From: Streptomyces fradiae
GTDB taxonomy: Bacteria; Actinomycetota; Actinomycetes; Streptomycetales; Streptomycetaceae
NCBI RefSeq assembly: GCF_041270065.1
Contig: NZ_CP065958.1
Location: 7,812,001 to 7,876,000 of the forward strand
Reading direction: 5' to 3'
Length of the DNA: 64,000 nucleotides
Shown here: positions 25,270 through 34,221 of the stretch, in pieces
Layout: each line of letters starts with the position of its first letter
Position numbering within the stretch: position 1 is the stretch's first letter
Notes under the pieces: generated by a model
What the model was told of the DNA's origin: nothing
Databases searched by the model: none
What the model saw: only the letters and a program-made list of their open reading frames with translations
Position numbers and translations under genes: made by a program

Positions 25270-26223
25270 ATGCCGGTTCCCGTGATTCTCGACTGCGATC
25301 CCGGTCACGACGACGCCTTCAACATCCTCCTCGCCGCCGCGAATCCCGCGATCGAGCTGCTCGCGATCACCACCGTCGCGGGCAACCAGACGCTGGAGAA
25401 GACCACGCTCAACGCCCGCCGGGTCTGTTCGGTGGCCGGGATCCGGGGCGTGCCGATCGCCGCCGGGCGGGACCGCCCGCTGCACGGGCCGCGCCGGATC
25501 GCCGAGGACATCCACGGCGCGTCCGGCCTGGACGGGCCCGGCTTCGCGGCGGGCGAGCCGGACGTGCCGCTGGACCCGCGCGACGCCCTCACTCTCGTCC
25601 GGGACACCCTGCTCGCCCACCCGGCGCCGGTGACGCTCGTACCGACCGGGCCGCTCACCAACATCGCGGTCCTGCTCCTCGCCCACCCGGAGCTCGCCGG
25701 GCGGATCGAGCGGATCGTGATGATGGGCGGTTCGACGGAGCGCGGAAACACCACGCCCGCCGCCGAGTTCAACATCCTGTGCGATCCGGAGGCGGCGGAC
25801 ATCGTCCTCCGCAGCGGGCTGCCGGTGACGATGTTCGGACTCAACGCGACCCACCAGGCACAGGCCACCCCGGAGGTCGTTGCCCGGATCGCCGCGCTCG
25901 GCACCCCGCTGAGCGGCCTCTGCGTCGACCTGCTCACCTACTTCGCGTCCACCTACCGCGAGGTGTTCGGCTTCGACGCGCCCCCGCTGCACGACCCGCT
26001 CACCGTTGCCCATCTGATCGACCCGACGCTGGTCGGCCTGGCTCGGGCGGCGGTGGCCGTGGAGCTGACCGGCACGCACACCCGGGGCGCGACGGTGGTG
26101 GACCTGCACGGGGTGACGGGCCGGCCCGCCGACGTCGAGGTCGCCATGGACGTCGACGCCGACGGGTTCTGGGACCTGATCGTGGACGCCGTACGCGTGC
26201 TCGGCGAAGGCCGGGCGACCTGA
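25270..26223 (+). CDS. Inosine-uridine-preferring nucleoside hydrolase
   Basis: 317 residues. The Ca2+-binding signature DCDPGHDDAF opens the protein, and TVAGNQTLEKTTLNA, VPTGPLTNIA, MMGGSTERGNTTPAAEFNILCDPEAA and the late LHDPLTVAHLIDP follow in the family order. It hydrolyses the N-glycosidic bond of ribonucleosides for purine or pyrimidine salvage. Start ATG 25270 is preferred, because upstream starts would run through the divergent peptidase's leader. Full-length for the family. Confidence 0.92.
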   Translation: MPVPVILDCDPGHDDAFNILLAAANPAIELLAITTVAGNQTLEKTTLNARRVCSVAGIRGVPIAAGRDRPLHGPRRIAEDIHGASGLDGPGFAAGEPDVPLDPRDALTLVRDTLLAHPAPVTLVPTGPLTNIAVLLLAHPELAGRIERIVMMGGSTERGNTTPAAEFNILCDPEAADIVLRSGLPVTMFGLNATHQAQATPEVVARIAALGTPLSGLCVDLLTYFASTYREVFGFDAPPLHDPLTVAHLIDPTLVGLARAAVAVELTGTHTRGATVVDLHGVTGRPADVEVAMDVDADGFWDLIVDAVRVLGEGRAT

Positions 26224-26281
26224 TTCGGCCCCCGGCCCTCCGCCGAGCGGCGGCGCGACGTCCGGCGCGACGTCCGGCGCG

Positions 26282-27880
26282 CTACGGCTGGCCGTCGAGC
26301 CAGCTCAGCTTGTGCCCGTACAGCACCCGCTGGCAGTAGTCCGTGCCCACCGGATCGGCGGCGTCCCGGTTCGCGGTGCAGTCGGCAGCCGACCCCGGAC
26401 GGTGCTCGGAGAGGGACCAGAGCCGCCCCGTGCCGCGCTCGACGTAGAGGTCCTCGGCGCCCCGGGCGGTCTTGACGGCCTGCCCGTTCTGGACCAACTG
26501 GCCATTGCTCCAGACGTAGCGCCAGAGGTTGCCCGGCTCGTCCGTGCCCTTCGACTCGTTCACGTACAGCGTGCCGCCCACCGCCGCCGCGCCCTGCGCG
26601 CCGCCGTTCGTCAGCGGCAGGTAGTTGGCCCAGCCCTGCGCGGCCACGTCGGCGGAACGGCCCTCGAGCTCGGCGACGGGATACGAGGCGATGCGGCCGG
26701 TGGACGGGTAGCCGCTCTCGGGGCGGCAGTACTCGCCCATGAGCAGGCGGTCCGGGGTGGTGCTGCGGTCAAGCGAGATGTACGAGGCCTTCGGCGCACC
26801 GGTCGAGACACAGGCGTAGGAACCGGCCGGATTGCTCTGCGTCGCCTTGAACTTCCACGCGGCGACCTGCGGCATCACATAGCGGTAGCCGAAGCTGTAC
26901 CAGACGTTGTCGTGCCGGCCGACCTTCGTCTTGTCCTCGACGTTGGCGGTGGTCTGTACGCCGTCGGTGTCCGCACCCATCGCGTCGTGCGTGCTCGCGT
27001 CGCCGTCCGGGTCGAGGTCCATGATGTAGCGCATGTCGAAGACGCGCAGGCCGTTGCGGGTGTCGGCGACGTAGAGGTAGTTGCCGTACCAGACGATTCC
27101 GCCGGCGTGGACGCCCTTCTGGATCGGGTACTCGGAGGCGTGCAGCCCGTCGAAGGAGACGTGGTCGGCCGAGTTGATGTACGTCCAGCCCAGCAGGACG
27201 TGCCGGTACTTGACCTCCGGACTGCCGGTGGCCGGGTTGATCCGGCTCTGGACGAAGGTGATCCGCACGCCCTTCTGGTTGCAGGCGTCGTTCGCCTCCA
27301 GCTCGGCGGTCGTGCAGTCACCCGTCGTCGGGTCCGGGTCGGTCTCCCGGCCCGGGTCCCAGCCGTCGTACGAGGCGAAGAGCTGGATGTTCCCGGCCGT
27401 GCCCCACAGTTCGTCGTCCTGGGCGTCGGACACGCCGGTGAATCCCTGGGGCACCCACTCCTGCGATACGGAATCGTCGTTCTGCAGGCAGTACTTGATG
27501 TCCGGGTCGGCGGCGGTCCCGAACGGATCGCGCGAACACCACGGCGTCACGGTGCGGTTCGCCCCGGCCAGCAGGTTCTGCACGCCCGACTTGGGGAGCA
27601 CCGAGTCGAGCCGGCTGACCCGCGAGGTGGTCTCGGCGTTCAGCGCGCCGGGCGACAGGGTGAAGTCGCCGGGCGAGGCCGCGCCGCCGGGCGAGGTCCA
27701 GGCGGTGGCCCCGAACGCCGAGGGAGCGCCCTCGTTCGCGAGGGGCTCCTGGACCGTGGGGTCCGAGACGTCCAGCGGCACGTCCTCGGCGTGGGCGGCC
27801 GGCGCCACGAGGCCGGTGAGCAGGAGCGAGGCCGCGGCGGCTGCGGTGAGCCAGGCGCGGCGTATTCGCCGTGAGGGCAT
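26282..27880 (-). CDS. Large secreted protein of unknown function
   Basis: 532 residues. It has a signal peptide with twin arginines (MPSRRIRRAW, then ASLLLTGLVAPAAHA, cleavage before ED); the arginine pattern is only loosely Tat-like. The mature protein is rich in Trp, Tyr and Gly with repeated strands (HAGGIVWYGNYLYVADTRNGLRVFD, GAAAVGGTLYVNES, GAEDLYVERGTGRLWSLSEH) that resemble beta-propeller blades. Several cysteine pairs are present. I know close Streptomyces homologues only as 'secreted protein'. ATG 27880 has GGAGG 9 nt upstream. The function may be sugar or polymer binding, but nothing proves it. Confidence 0.75.
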   Translation of the reverse strand: MPSRRIRRAWLTAAAAASLLLTGLVAPAAHAEDVPLDVSDPTVQEPLANEGAPSAFGATAWTSPGGAASPGDFTLSPGALNAETTSRVSRLDSVLPKSGVQNLLAGANRTVTPWCSRDPFGTAADPDIKYCLQNDDSVSQEWVPQGFTGVSDAQDDELWGTAGNIQLFASYDGWDPGRETDPDPTTGDCTTAELEANDACNQKGVRITFVQSRINPATGSPEVKYRHVLLGWTYINSADHVSFDGLHASEYPIQKGVHAGGIVWYGNYLYVADTRNGLRVFDMRYIMDLDPDGDASTHDAMGADTDGVQTTANVEDKTKVGRHDNVWYSFGYRYVMPQVAAWKFKATQSNPAGSYACVSTGAPKASYISLDRSTTPDRLLMGEYCRPESGYPSTGRIASYPVAELEGRSADVAAQGWANYLPLTNGGAQGAAAVGGTLYVNESKGTDEPGNLWRYVWSNGQLVQNGQAVKTARGAEDLYVERGTGRLWSLSEHRPGSAADCTANRDAADPVGTDYCQRVLYGHKLSWLDGQP

Positions 27881-28303
27881 GGGAGGTTGCCTCCGTCGAT
27901 GCTGTGTCAGACAAGTCGAACGGAGGGTTCCAGAACGCCCGAGCGAAACGCAAGGAGGGGTGATGTGTCGTCAAAACCACCTATGAGCAGGGGAGTTGAT
28001 GGCGATATGGGTGATTCGCGCCACTGGGGGAGGGTGCGAGCACGGGGGGCGGGGCGGCCGCTCGGCGCAAGACCTGCCGCTCATCCGCACAAGATCCACA
28101 CGGTGGGTCTTTCCGTACGCTGTCCGGGGTGGGGCGCGGACGCCCCACCCCGGTGCAGGGGACGCGGATCTTGTCGAGGACCGGTTCGAACTGCATGCAG
28201 TCCGCGCGCTGTCCGGGTGCGATCAGTACCGACAGCGGGCGGCAGCGGCCCTCCGCGCCGAGGTGGACAGATCCCCCCTGCTGACCGCTTCCGGAACGAT
28301 GCT
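27881..28303. other. 423-bp gap holding a transposase remnant
   Basis: Between two minus-strand genes. The left part carries the secreted gene's ribosome site and promoter region. The right part carries the IS5-type fragment listed next. A perfect 13-bp inverted repeat with a 4-nt loop (28124-28153) falls inside that fragment and could act as a terminator for the methyltransferase transcript. Confidence 0.6.
28105..28280 (-). pseudogene. IS5-family transposase fragment
   Basis: The minus strand encodes GGSVHLGAEGRCRPLSVLI, PGQRADCMQFEPVLDKIRVP and GVGRPRPTPDSV in one frame. This is the recognisable middle of IS5-group DDE transposases (GGLTTKIHLA..PGQ..D..QF..V...IRVPR.G.GRPR..PD). Neither end nor the catalytic triad survives, and no terminal repeats or target duplication were seen. 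It is an old remnant. Confidence 0.7.
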
Positions 28304-29158
28304 TCACTTTCCCGAAGGGATACGTTCACGCGTCGCTGTGACGATCCAGACTGCCCCGGGGATGCAGACACCGTCCGCGGTCTCGAACTCCGTGAGGGTG
28401 TCGTGTACTTCGGCGCGGATACGGGTGATGGTGCTCGGGTCGACATGGCGCAGGTTGTAGCGCGTCGGGCCCATGGAGAAGATGAAGTCGGCAGCGTCGT
28501 CCGCGTTGACGCCGAAGGTCATGGGCGCCTCGGCTGGATCCACCTCGATGTCGGTGAACCCGCTGGCGGCGAGCACGTGGCGGGTGCGCGCCGGGTCGAG
28601 GAGCGACCCCATACCCCTGGAGGCGGGGGATGCCTCGCGCAGGAACGGCGAGAGTGCGGCGGTTGCGCGGGCGTAGGCGCTGTCCGGGCCCGCGGGCTGC
28701 GGGCCGAGGAACGCAAGGCGGCCGGCGGGCGCGAGCGCGTGCCTGAGATGGGTGAAGGCTGCGACGGGGTCGGCGAAGAACATGACGCCGCCGCGACTGA
28801 TGAGGACATCGAATCCGCGGTCGGGGAAGGGATGCACCTGTGCGTCACCCTGCTCGAAGGTGACGTTGTCGAGACCTTCCTGGGCTGCGTCACGGCGGGC
28901 ACGTTCCAGCATCGGCGCGGACAGGTCGATACCCACGACGTTTCCGTCGTAGGCCCGTTGCGCCGCGAGGCGCGTCGTCTGGCCGGTGCCGCAGCCGACG
29001 TCGAGGACCCGGTTCGGGGCTGTGATGTCCGCGGCGGCGAAGAGGGGCGCGTTGAACGCGCCCATCATCCCGTTGTAACGCTCGGCGTGTTCGGCCCAGA
29101 GGGTGCCCTCCCAGTCGTTCCATGCCTCTGCCTGCTGACGGTTGGCGATCGTGTGCAC
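28304..29158 (-). CDS. SAM-dependent methyltransferase (class I)
   Basis: 284 residues. Motif I is RVLDVGCGTGQTTRLAA (about 51-67), motif II GIDLS, and motif IV FDVLISRGGVMFFADP, followed by LAPAGRLAFLG. It belongs to the small-molecule methyltransferases (UbiE-like). The start is GTG 29158, with GGAGG 7 nt upstream. The divergent TetR gene and the 28-bp palindrome between them imply that this gene is the regulated target. Confidence 0.88.
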   Translation of the reverse strand: MHTIANRQQAEAWNDWEGTLWAEHAERYNGMMGAFNAPLFAAADITAPNRVLDVGCGTGQTTRLAAQRAYDGNVVGIDLSAPMLERARRDAAQEGLDNVTFEQGDAQVHPFPDRGFDVLISRGGVMFFADPVAAFTHLRHALAPAGRLAFLGPQPAGPDSAYARATAALSPFLREASPASRGMGSLLDPARTRHVLAASGFTDIEVDPAEAPMTFGVNADDAADFIFSMGPTRYNLRHVDPSTITRIRAEVHDTLTEFETADGVCIPGAVWIVTATRERIPSGK

Positions 29159-29174
29159 GGCCTGCCTCCAAACT

Positions 29175-29202
29175 TAGAGTTCACCTCTAGAGTCCAACTC
29201 TA
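29175..29202. promoter_or_regulatory. 28-bp nested palindrome, TetR operator candidate
   Basis: TAGAGTT (29175-29181) and AACTCTA (29196-29202) flank a central CTCTAGAG (29185-29192), all sharing one dyad axis at 29188.5. It lies between the GTG of the methyltransferase gene and the ATG of the TetR gene, ideal for repressing both. The AT-rich box contrasts with the surrounding GC-rich DNA. Confidence 0.75.
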
Positions 29203-29218
29203 GATATAGACTCCAGTC

Positions 29219-29854
29219 ATGAGTGACGGCAAGGGGAAGCAGGGCCGCAAGGCCCAGGAGACACGGCGACGGATCATCGAGGCGGCCGGCGCGCTCTTCG
29301 TCGAGCAGGGCTACGGGGCGACAAAACTGCAGGAGATCGCCGACCGGGCAGGGGTGGCGGTGCAGACCGTCTACTTCGTCTTTCGCAACAAGCCCTCGCT
29401 GCTCAAGGAACTTGTCGATGCCGCGATCGCGGGCGACGACGAACCCGTGCCGACGATGGATCGGCCCTGGTTCGCGGAGGTCATGACCGCGCCTACCGCC
29501 GAGTCCGCACTGGCCGCACTGGTCGCCGGCACCCGCAGGACACTCGAACGCGTCGCGGCCATCAACGAGATGGTCCGCGCCGCGACGGCAACCAACCCGG
29601 AGATCCGGGAGTTGTGGCCGGATCAGGCAGATCCGCGGTACACCGTGATCGCGACCGCGGCGAAGTCCCTGACCGAGAAGCCAGGTGCCCGCCCCGCCAC
29701 CCCCGCCGAAGAAGCGGCGGACATCATCTACGCCATCCTCAGCCCAGAGCTCTTCCTGGTCCTCACCCGCGACCGCGCGTGGCCACCGGCCAAGTGGGAG
29801 CAATGGGCGTACGACACCCTCAGCTCTCAGCTGCTGGTCGACAACGGGCGCTGA
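29219..29854 (+). CDS. TetR/AcrR-family regulator
   Basis: 211 residues. The N-terminal helix-turn-helix contains RRRIIEAAGALFVEQGYGATKLQEIADRAGVAVQTVYFVFRNKPSLLKELVD (about 16-67). The C-terminal ligand domain is all-helical with no recognised specificity. It very likely binds the nested palindrome directly upstream and represses the divergent methyltransferase gene and itself. ATG 29219 lies 17 nt after the palindrome. Confidence 0.92.
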   Translation: MSDGKGKQGRKAQETRRRIIEAAGALFVEQGYGATKLQEIADRAGVAVQTVYFVFRNKPSLLKELVDAAIAGDDEPVPTMDRPWFAEVMTAPTAESALAALVAGTRRTLERVAAINEMVRAATATNPEIRELWPDQADPRYTVIATAAKSLTEKPGARPATPAEEAADIIYAILSPELFLVLTRDRAWPPAKWEQWAYDTLSSQLLVDNGR

Positions 29855-29955
29855 TCGACTCGGCCTTCGAGGGCGACATGCTTCGCGGTTTCGCAGGCGC
29901 CGATGCGTCGGGGGCCCTGATGTTGATCGAGGAGACAGGCCCTAGTCTTCGGGGC

Positions 29956-30564
29956 ATGGCCCTGCGACCTGACGAGTTCTACGACCACGCCCTCGCCGCC
30001 ACGGACGACGAACACCGGCTCCCGCTCGCGCGCATGACGGGGTGGGACATCAGCCCGTTCGAGCAGGACGGACTGCGCGTCGCACCGCTGCGGCCTCCGG
30101 TCCTGCCCGAGCCCGCGCGGCACGGAGAGGACCCGTCGGACTGCGGGTCGTGCCGCGCCCGGGACGAGGGGATCTGGCGGAACGACCGGTGGCGGCTGAC
30201 CCGGATCCAGGGCGTCGGCGTGCCGCTGGTGCTCATGCTCCACCCGCGCGATCACTACGACATGGCCGACCTGCCCGACGACCTGGCGGCCGAACTCGGC
30301 GTCCTGTCCACCCACATCGTCCGCCACGTCCAGGCCCTGCCGCACATCTCGCGCGCCCACGTCTACCGCATCGGCGACGGCGGCGCCCACCTCCACATCT
30401 GGTTCTTCGCCCGCCCCGAGGGCCAGGCCCAGCTGTACGGCTCATGGCTGCCCGTCTGGGACGACCTGCTGCCGGAGTACCCGGCCGACGTCGCGGACGC
30501 CGACGCGGCGCTCGTGGCGGACGGGCTGGCCGCCTCGGCCGGCGGCGCGACGACGCACGCCTGA
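29956..30564 (+). CDS. HIT-like family protein
   Basis: 202 residues. The motif HLHIWFFARPEG near residue 142 matches the end of a histidine-triad active site (HxHxxF-type), following a core of LVLMLHPRDHYDMADLPDDLAAELG. CGSCRARDEGIW supplies a CxxC that could bind zinc. HIT proteins hydrolyse or transfer nucleotide phosphates. The first histidine positions are less canonical, so the activity is not certain. ATG 29956 is preferred; the frame is open further upstream but without a ribosome site. It ends 15 nt before the HAD gene. Confidence 0.72.
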   Translation: MALRPDEFYDHALAATDDEHRLPLARMTGWDISPFEQDGLRVAPLRPPVLPEPARHGEDPSDCGSCRARDEGIWRNDRWRLTRIQGVGVPLVLMLHPRDHYDMADLPDDLAAELGVLSTHIVRHVQALPHISRAHVYRIGDGGAHLHIWFFARPEGQAQLYGSWLPVWDDLLPEYPADVADADAALVADGLAASAGGATTHA

Positions 30565-30579
30565 TCGCGGGGGAGCGAC

Positions 30580-31206
30580 ATGTCGTCTCTTCCGCCCCCG
30601 TCCTACGACGCCGTGCTGTGCGACATCGACGGTGTGATCCGGCATTGGCCTTCGGCCGACGCCCTGGAGGAGGAGCACGGGCTGCCCGTCGGCGCGCTCG
30701 CGGCCGCGGCGTTCGCACCGGCCCGTCTGGTCCCGGCTGTCACCGGGCGGATCACCGATGAGGAGTGGCGGTCGGCGGTCGCCGCCGACCTCACCGCTCG
30801 CCACGGATCGAAGGACCGCGCCGAAGCGGCGGTCCTGGCGTGGTCCGGCCTCGTGCCCGCCGTCGATCAGGACGTCGTCGCGTTGCTTCGGCGCGTCCGC
30901 GAGGTCGCCTCCGTCGCCCTGGTCACCAACGCGACCACCCGGCTGGAGCGGGATCTGGCGCACCAGGGCCTCGCCGACCTCGCCGACGCCGTCGTGAACA
31001 CCGCGCGCATCGGCGTCGCCAAACCCGATCCCCGCGTCTACCGCATCGCCGCCGAGCGCCTCGGGGTGGCGGTCGACCGCTGCCTGTTCGTCGACGACAC
31101 GGCGGCCAACGTCACCGCTGCACGTGAGATCGGGATGACGGCCGTCCACTACCGGCGGCTGGAAGACCTGTGCGCGGCGCTGTCGCCGCTCACGGTGACT
31201 CCGTAG
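30580..31206 (+). CDS. HAD-superfamily hydrolase (IA type)
   Basis: 208 residues. Motif I is AVLCDIDGVI (nucleophile D15, D17), motif II VTNATTRLE, motif III lysine in GVAKPDPRVY, and motif IV FVDDTAANV. It is a small-cap HAD phosphatase or haloacid dehalogenase-type enzyme of unknown substrate. It closely follows the HIT-like gene, so co-transcription is likely. Its last 17 nt overlap the convergent sortase gene. Confidence 0.9.
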   Translation: MSSLPPPSYDAVLCDIDGVIRHWPSADALEEEHGLPVGALAAAAFAPARLVPAVTGRITDEEWRSAVAADLTARHGSKDRAEAAVLAWSGLVPAVDQDVVALLRRVREVASVALVTNATTRLERDLAHQGLADLADAVVNTARIGVAKPDPRVYRIAAERLGVAVDRCLFVDDTAANVTAAREIGMTAVHYRRLEDLCAALSPLTVTP

Positions 31207-31993
31207 CGTCCGTAGCGTCCGTAGCGTCCTTGGTGTCCTTGGCGTCCTTGACCGAGACGAGGACGCCGATCTTGTCGATGCGGTGCTCCGGGTTGCCCTG
31301 GGCGTCCCGCCAGAAGTTGCCCGCCGCGTTGTCCTCCGGGGTCGCGCACGTGGAGAGCGTGATCATCGCCTCGGTGGGGCGCTCGCCGGGCGACCCCGGT
31401 ACGGCGGCCCGCTGCTCCGCGAGGGAGCGGGCGGAGCGGAACGAGGTCGACCGGGTCTCGGTGATCCGGTACTCGTAGATCCGGCCGTCGGCCTCCACGA
31501 GGACCCGGTCGCCCTTCTCGACGGACGGGAGCTCGCGCAGCGGCCCGCCGGCCGAGAGGCGGTGCGCCGTCACCAGATAGTTGCCGATGTCGCCCGGCCC
31601 CGCGCCGCCCCGTTTCCCGTACGGGCTCGCCGCCATGCCGCGGTCCTGGATCCGGGTGCCGGCCCGGTCGTCGGTCGTCCCCTCGTACGGCACGACCCGC
31701 AGGCCGGCGACCCCGATCGACGGGATGTGCAGCTCGGCGACCCGCGGCCGGGGGGCGGGCACCGGCGTGGGCGTCGGCGTGGGCGTAGGTGTCGGTGTCG
31801 GCGCGGGTGGCGCCGGTGGCGCCGGTGGGGGAGCGGGGGCGGGCGAACGGCTCGCGGGCGCCTTCGAGGAGTCGCCGGCTTCTGTCGGGGACCCGCCCGT
31901 CAGCATGGCCAGGACCGCCGCGACGACGGCCGCGACGACCGCCGCGAGAACCGCGACGACCTTGCGGGAGCGCGTTGACCGGGGCATGGGCAT
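31190..31993 (-). CDS. Sortase (class E/F type)
   Basis: 267 residues. An N-terminal membrane anchor (about 11-32) is followed by a long Pro/Thr linker (about 45-82) that spans the cell wall, then the sortase barrel with catalytic H144 (VTAHR), C216 (TLSTCATPE) and R238 (NPEHRID). It transpeptidates LPxTG-like proteins or pilins. No substrate gene is adjacent. The C-terminal tail (about 248-267) is a DA/DT tandem repeat encoded by 9-bp units and overlaps the convergent HAD gene. Start ATG 31993, with a second ATG 6 nt inside. Confidence 0.88.
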   Translation of the reverse strand: MPMPRSTRSRKVVAVLAAVVAAVVAAVLAMLTGGSPTEAGDSSKAPASRSPAPAPPPAPPAPPAPTPTPTPTPTPTPVPAPRPRVAELHIPSIGVAGLRVVPYEGTTDDRAGTRIQDRGMAASPYGKRGGAGPGDIGNYLVTAHRLSAGGPLRELPSVEKGDRVLVEADGRIYEYRITETRSTSFRSARSLAEQRAAVPGSPGERPTEAMITLSTCATPEDNAAGNFWRDAQGNPEHRIDKIGVLVSVKDAKDTKDATDATDATESP

Positions 31994-32185
31994 CGACCAC
32001 CCGAACGTCTCCGGCGGCCGGCCGGCCGCCTGGCACATCCGACCCCTCCACGCTACGTGCCCTGCCATCCCCCGCGCGCGCCCGGCGTGCCGCGCCCGCC
32101 CGAATGCGCGCGGGATGGCACGGTCGGGCGGGAAGGCCGGGGGACCGGGCCATGGAGCGGGAGCGGGAGCGAGGCGAGGCAGCGC

Positions 32186-33463
32186 GTGACGAGGGAAGAC
32201 GTGACGCGACACGGCAGGTGGGGCAGGTGGGACGCCCGGCGCCGCAAGGCCGCGGCACGGCTGGCGCAGCTGCGCCGGGACCCGTTCACCGTGCAGAGCG
32301 TGCGCTCCACGGCGGCGGCGACCCTCTCGTACGTCGTCGCGCTCTGGCTCAGCAGCGAGCCCGCGCCGCTCACCGCACCCCTGACGGCGCTCCTCGTCGT
32401 CCAGGTCACCGTCTACTCCACGCTCACCACCAGCCTGCGCCGGGTGAACTCGGTGGTCGTCGGCGTGCTCATCGCCATCGCCTTCAGCGCGCTCGTCGGG
32501 CTCTCCTGGTGGAGTCTCGCCCTGATCATCCTGGCCTCCCTCGTCGTGGGCCGTCTCGTGCGGGTCGAGGAGTTCGTGCCCGAGGTCGCGATCAGCGCGA
32601 TGCTCGTGCTCGGCGTCACCCAGGTCGCCCACACCGCCTGGGACCGGGTCCTGGAGACCCTGATCGGCGCGGCCGTCGGACTGCTGTTCAACCTCGTCCT
32701 CGCCCCGCCCGTCTGGGTGGACACGGCCGGCGACTCCATCGAGGACCTGGCCCGCCGGATGCGCCGCCTGCTGATCGACGTCGCGGAGGAGTTCGGCGGC
32801 GCGCCCCCGGTCGAGCGGGCCGCGGCCCGCCTCCACGAGGCACGGCGGCTCGACAACGACGTGGCCGACGTGGACGGCGCGCTGCGCACGGCCGAGGACA
32901 GCCTGCGGTTCAACCCGCGGGTCAAGGAGGGGCTGCTGCACCGGATCGTGCTGCGCACCGGCCTCGACACCCTCGAGATCTGCGCCGTGGTCCTGCGCGT
33001 CCTCGCCCGTACCCTCACCGACCTGGCCAAGGAGCGGGAGGGCCGGGAACTGCTGCCCGCCCCGACCGCACTCGCCCTCCGGGAGGCGGCGCAGCACACC
33101 GCCGACGCCTTCGTCAGCTTCGCCGTCCTCGTCACGTCCTCCGGAAGCGACGCGGCCGAGGCCGCCGAGTCCCGGCTCGCGGGCGAACTGCGGGCCGCCC
33201 GCGCCTGCCGGGGCCGCGCCGCCGGCCTGCTCCTCGCCCTCGCGCTGCGCGAGCCGGGCCGATGGCAGCTGTACGGGGCGATGCTCGCCGAACTCGACCG
33301 CGTACTCGACGAGCTCGACCCCGAACACCGGGGACGGCGGCTGATGGAGGAACTCGACCGGCACACCCGCGAGAGCCGCGCACGCCGCCGTAGGCTCACC
33401 CTCCGGAATGTCCTCGGCCGCTCCCGGCAGCCCGCGCAGACCCCGCAGGCCCCGCAGAGCTAG
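32186..33463 (+). CDS. FUSC / aromatic acid exporter-like membrane protein
   Basis: About 425 residues. Four to five hydrophobic spans lie within residues 30-185 (for example LTALLVVQVTVYSTL, VVVGVLIAIAFSALVGLSWWSLALIILASLVVG). A long cytosolic helical region with coiled-coil character follows (about 190-400) and a basic tail. This is the half-size FUSC/ArAE arrangement proposed to export aromatic or other weak acids. Start GTG 32186 has GAGG 8 nt upstream; GTG 32201 is an equal alternative. It lies about 900 bp from the aromatic catabolic island, so export of pathway acids is a reasonable inference. Confidence 0.78.
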   Translation: MTREDVTRHGRWGRWDARRRKAAARLAQLRRDPFTVQSVRSTAAATLSYVVALWLSSEPAPLTAPLTALLVVQVTVYSTLTTSLRRVNSVVVGVLIAIAFSALVGLSWWSLALIILASLVVGRLVRVEEFVPEVAISAMLVLGVTQVAHTAWDRVLETLIGAAVGLLFNLVLAPPVWVDTAGDSIEDLARRMRRLLIDVAEEFGGAPPVERAAARLHEARRLDNDVADVDGALRTAEDSLRFNPRVKEGLLHRIVLRTGLDTLEICAVVLRVLARTLTDLAKEREGRELLPAPTALALREAAQHTADAFVSFAVLVTSSGSDAAEAAESRLAGELRAARACRGRAAGLLLALALREPGRWQLYGAMLAELDRVLDELDPEHRGRRLMEELDRHTRESRARRRRLTLRNVLGRSRQPAQTPQAPQS

Positions 33464-33474
33464 GCCTGCTGTCG

Positions 33475-34140
33475 TCAGCAGGCGTCGGCGCCGCCGGCCA
33501 CGATCGCCTCCCCGAGCGCCGCGAGCGCATCGGCCAGCTGGTCCATCCACTCCGAGACGGGCCGGCCACCGCCCTCGGACTGCAGGGCGACGAACGCGCC
33601 GTCGTAACCGGCCATCCCGAAGGCCGCGAGCGCGTTCGCGACCTGGTCGGCGGTCTCCTCGCCCGCGCCCGCGAAGGACGAGCGGATCATGTGCGCCATG
33701 TAGGCGCGGCCTTCCTCACGGACCGAGATCACGGTCTGCAGCGCCTCGGGCGCCTCCGCCGCCTCGCGGCTCATCACGAGCACGAGCAGCAGGCGCAGGA
33801 ACTCCTCGCCGTTCTCCATGACGTCGCCGGTGCGCCGCAGGTACCAGCGCAGTCGCTCGTGCGGGGTGCCGTCCTCGGGAGGGTTGCGGTGGGTCTCGCG
33901 CATGGCGGCGAAGAAGGCGTGCGCACCCTGCTCCATGACGGCCGAGAGCAGTCCGGCCTTGGACTCGAAGTGGTGGTAGAACGCGCTCTTCGGCAGCCCG
34001 GTCTCCTTGCTGAGCGCCGACATCGACGTCCCGGCGTAGCCGCGTACGGACATCACGCGGGCGGCCGCGTCCAGGATCTCCTGCCGTGACCGGCGGCCGC
34101 GGCGGTTGGTTCGTGTCTCCGGCGCGGGCGGCTCGATCAT
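33475..34140 (-). CDS. TetR-family regulator of the aromatic operon (probable)
   Basis: 221 residues. The helix-turn-helix contains RQEILDAAARVMSVRGYAGTSMSALSKETGLPKSAFYHHFESKAGLLSAVM (about 19-70). The C-terminal domain is TetR_C-like and helical. It is divergent from the mhpA-like gene, with a 12-bp perfect palindrome between them, so it most likely represses the 34379-37714 operon until an aromatic ligand binds. Start ATG 34140 has GGAG 7 nt upstream; a GTG lies 6 nt earlier. Confidence 0.9.
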   Translation of the reverse strand: MIEPPAPETRTNRRGRRSRQEILDAAARVMSVRGYAGTSMSALSKETGLPKSAFYHHFESKAGLLSAVMEQGAHAFFAAMRETHRNPPEDGTPHERLRWYLRRTGDVMENGEEFLRLLLVLVMSREAAEAPEALQTVISVREEGRAYMAHMIRSSFAGAGEETADQVANALAAFGMAGYDGAFVALQSEGGGRPVSEWMDQLADALAALGEAIVAGGADAC

Positions 34141-34221
34141 CTCCACGCTCCGGAGTCTAGGCGACGCCGGGAAGCGGCCCCTCGGCGGTACCGGATGCGG
34201 AAAATCCGCGTCCGGAAACTC

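Noticed and set aside
26254..26285. Tandem 12-bp repeats (gcgacgtccggc) before the secreted gene's stop
   Set aside because: Only two copies, at the 3' ends of convergent genes, with no sign of function.
28124..28153. Perfect 13-bp hairpin considered as an independent terminator
   Set aside because: It falls within the readable IS5 transposase fragment, so it may only reflect codon composition. It is mentioned under the gap but not called as a terminator.
29840..29955. N-terminal extension of the HIT-like protein
   Set aside because: The frame is open upstream, but it overlaps the TetR 3' end and lacks a ribosome site; the ATG at 29956 is more economical.
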